Below are positions 29,002 to 30,760 of a stretch of 30,760 nt of DNA, one piece after another; positions within the stretch are counted from its first letter, which is position 1; the number at the start of each line of letters is the position of its first letter. Origin of the DNA: Sanchytrium tribonematis (taxonomy: Eukaryota; Sanchytriomycota; Sanchytriomycetes; Sanchytriales; Sanchytriaceae); assembly GCA_018985235.1 (NCBI GenBank), contig JADGIG010000052.1, positions 1-30,760 of the forward strand, read 5' to 3'. Made by a program: the position numbers and the translations under genes. The notes under the pieces were generated by a model. The model was given only the letters and a program-made list of their open reading frames with translations, did not search any database and was not told where the DNA came from.

Positions 29002-29537
29002 AATAAATAAAGATTAATTTTAAGGACTCGCATTTCTCCAATATATTAACTGATCCAGTCATTTCTTGTAGGTTAGAAACATGAATTAAATTTGCAATGA
29101 ACCATCGTTGCGAATCTAAATTAATTATGGCCAGTTTTTAAATTTCGTTTTCAAGAGTGTAATTGTAATCGTCTGACTAATTAGTTTGTGCCAATGAAAG
29201 CACCGTAAAATTTAAATTTGTTCCAATCAGATAACGCAAATGTGACTAAAGGGAATAAAAAGAAGCTTTGATCCAGACTACCCCACATGAGTTCTACAGA
29301 ATCAAAAAGTAAGATAAATGATAAATCAATGGACAGGAACCAAAAGATCGTTTATGAAAATTATTTTATACTGACTAATTAATAAATCTATTTCTAGGAT
29401 TTTTTAATCCTTCATGTGGCGCGTGTCTGGATTCGCTGCCGTAACTTCTATATTGGATGACTAAAATCACTGCTTTGCTCCATTATCAAAATAAGTAGTT
29501 CAATTTCATCAACTTGAGATGAGAGTTGTCTTTGTGA
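29002..29537 (+). other. 536-bp intergenic region with a possible 31-codon ORF
   Basis: Mostly AT-rich and featureless. One small frame, 29287-29382 (starts MSSTESKSKINDKSMDRNQK), ends in TAA overlapping AATAAA (29381-29386), the pattern of genuine gene ends here, with an in-frame TGA upstream of its ATG. Its length gives little coding evidence; it could be a short peptide gene or chance. The remainder should hold the promoter of the following gene. Confidence 0.25.
29003..29008 (+). terminator. Polyadenylation signal of the 301-residue protein gene
   Basis: AATAAA one base after the TGA stop (28999-29001). Confidence 0.5.
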
Positions 29538-30760
29538 ATGTATCTCACTTTTATGAGTAATTCAATACGCTATTGCTTGATAATAAGTCAATTGGGAATA
29601 TTTACTGGTAGATGTATTCCACCTGTGGCTACAAATATCACTATTGGAATTGGATTTGTCAAAATTAGCAATGCTAATGTTTGCATGACAAATATAAACT
29701 CGGTACTTAATGGTACATTGTGCGACTTTAGCCAAAATCAGTGGGATGTAACTTTTATCTCCAATTCATATAAGATATTCCAATCTGGGTGCTGCCTAAC
29801 CACTCAACTTTTAATGAATTGCGTAGATTCAACTCAGTGTACTTGGATAAGCTCAAATTCTTTAGATTCCATTGCCCTCAAGAGTACACCACTAGATGTT
29901 AAATATACGGAGTTTTCTATTAGAGGAATGGCCTCTTTAAGTTATTCTGGTTACGCGTGGCCAGTTTATTTTCAAAATACATACATCTTGTTTGTATGCT
30001 TTTACACGACAACTTCGCTGTGCTCTTCTATTCCGAATTACCTTGCTCCCTATCCAGTTGCCATGACTCCGGGATCTTTCAATTCACAGTTAATTACAAT
30101 TTTTCAAACAGGTACAACATTTCAGATTGAAGATGTGAGAAGTGGCACCTGTGTTGTATCAAGTCCTGACTGCTCAGCGAAGTTTACTGACTTTACTCAA
30201 TATACACCTACAGGCACTGAAAATCTCGTGATGTTTGCGACTGGTGTGTCCGCTATTCCATATTTATGTCTGGGCTACAAACTTCATAATATGTCTATAA
30301 CAGTAACGAATTGCCTAAGTAAGAATATGAATACTGTGAGATCCAGTTTTGTAAGTAGTTCGAGTTATAACATGTATTTAGGAAACACAACTTACAAATT
30401 TGGATTAGACAGTAATGCTAAGCCCTATATTACTACGGCTGGTCTTATAAGTAGTCAATTTGGAATTAGAATTCCTAGTGGGCAAACCAAATTTTTTATT
30501 AAAGCTAGCACTGGATGTTTGAAGCTCTCCACCACTACTTTAATTTGGGGATTTACTTATACCTGTTCTAGCAGCTTAAACACGGCGACTTTAATATCAA
30601 TTTCATTTGTAATTTCTGAAATTTCCGCAAGTTTAATTAACGTTCCAGTTTCGATTCAAAATATCAATTGTTTGGGTCAATTGAATTTGTCAATTGTTAG
30701 CGGTGCTTGTAGCAATTCAAAATTATGGGAAATCATTCCATCAATGGGAGAAGATGTTAG
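29538..30760 (+). CDS. Probable secreted or surface protein, N-terminal part (runs off the window)
   Basis: One frame stays open from ATG 29538 to the end of the window: about 407 codons without a stop in AT-rich DNA. An in-frame TGA lies just before the ATG; a second Met is at 29553. The first ~25 residues (MYLTFMSNSIRYCLIISQLG...) include a short hydrophobic core compatible with a signal peptide. The rest is rich in Ser, Thr, Asn and Ile, with scattered Cys (for example GCCLTT, NCVDSTQCTW, GTCVVSSPDC) and many N-x-S/T sequons, as expected for a glycosylated, disulphide-bonded extracellular protein. No known domain is recognised. The C-terminus, any membrane anchor and any introns lie outside the window. 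Confidence 0.65.
   Translation, partial: MYLTFMSNSIRYCLIISQLGIFTGRCIPPVATNITIGIGFVKISNANVCMTNINSVLNGTLCDFSQNQWDVTFISNSYKIFQSGCCLTTQLLMNCVDSTQCTWISSNSLDSIALKSTPLDVKYTEFSIRGMASLSYSGYAWPVYFQNTYILFVCFYTTTSLCSSIPNYLAPYPVAMTPGSFNSQLITIFQTGTTFQIEDVRSGTCVVSSPDCSAKFTDFTQYTPTGTENLVMFATGVSAIPYLCLGYKLHNMSITVTNCLSKNMNTVRSSFVSSSSYNMYLGNTTYKFGLDSNAKPYITTAGLISSQFGIRIPSGQTKFFIKASTGCLKLSTTTLIWGFTYTCSSSLNTATLISISFVISEISASLINVPVSIQNINCLGQLNLSIVSGACSNSKLWEIIPSMGEDV

Noticed and set aside
29366-29413. A GT...TTCTAG stretch of 48 nt with a CTGAC/CTAAT branch-like motif that could extend the 31-codon ORF.
   Set aside because: Length is far from the uniform 19 nt, the joined product is short and resembles nothing, and nothing conserved is restored.

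Overview
This is a gene-dense, AT-rich stretch of a eukaryotic nuclear genome using the standard genetic code (TAA, TAG and TGA all end genes). It holds 12 complete protein genes and one gene cut by the right edge. Full-length talin, a TBC1D24-like TBC-TLDc protein, a soluble-type (ADCY10-like) class III cyclase and a Crinkler/RHS-type NTPase-nuclease occur together. This points to a small-genome protist on the opisthokont/amoebozoan side, most plausibly an early-branching relative of fungi (Rozella/aphelid/chytrid grade). The organism assignment is inference; the gene families are clear.

Layout: (1) 14-9562: V-ATPase subunit B (-) and talin (+), divergent. (2) 9823-15690: TBC-TLDc gene (+), a decayed copy of the 3' end of the SLC12 gene, a Crinkler/RHS-type gene (-) and the intact SLC12 cation-chloride cotransporter (-). 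(3) 15846-23590: BMS1 ribosome-biogenesis GTPase (+), convergent with a 1645-residue adenylyl/guanylyl cyclase (-), with 22 bp between their stop codons. (4) 23876-27225: a small zinc-finger protein, a DUF6625-like type II membrane glycosyltransferase and a triose-phosphate-translocator-family transporter (all -). (5) 27301-30760: a gamma-glutamylcyclotransferase-like protein with a C-terminal membrane region, an unassigned 301-residue protein, and the start of a large Cys-containing probable secreted or surface protein (all +).

The most striking signal is in gene structure. Four genes (V-ATPase B, talin, TBC-TLDc, cyclase) are each split once, and in every case the gap is exactly 19 nt, begins GT and ends AG. 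Removing it restores a conserved protein sequence or a coherent full-length frame. If retained, each of these introns creates an in-frame stop inside the intron. In addition, seven of twelve complete genes have the TAA stop codon embedded in the AATAAA polyadenylation signal, and three more have a signal within 0-7 nt of the stop. Together these show strong compaction of introns and 3' ends.

The genes do not form one pathway. The V-ATPase, the SLC12 transporter (with an acidic dileucine signal) and TBC-TLDc (a family linked to the V-ATPase) could all act on endolysosomal or vacuolar membranes, but adjacency is not evidence for this in a eukaryote. No tRNA, rRNA, CRISPR array or intact transposon was recognised.
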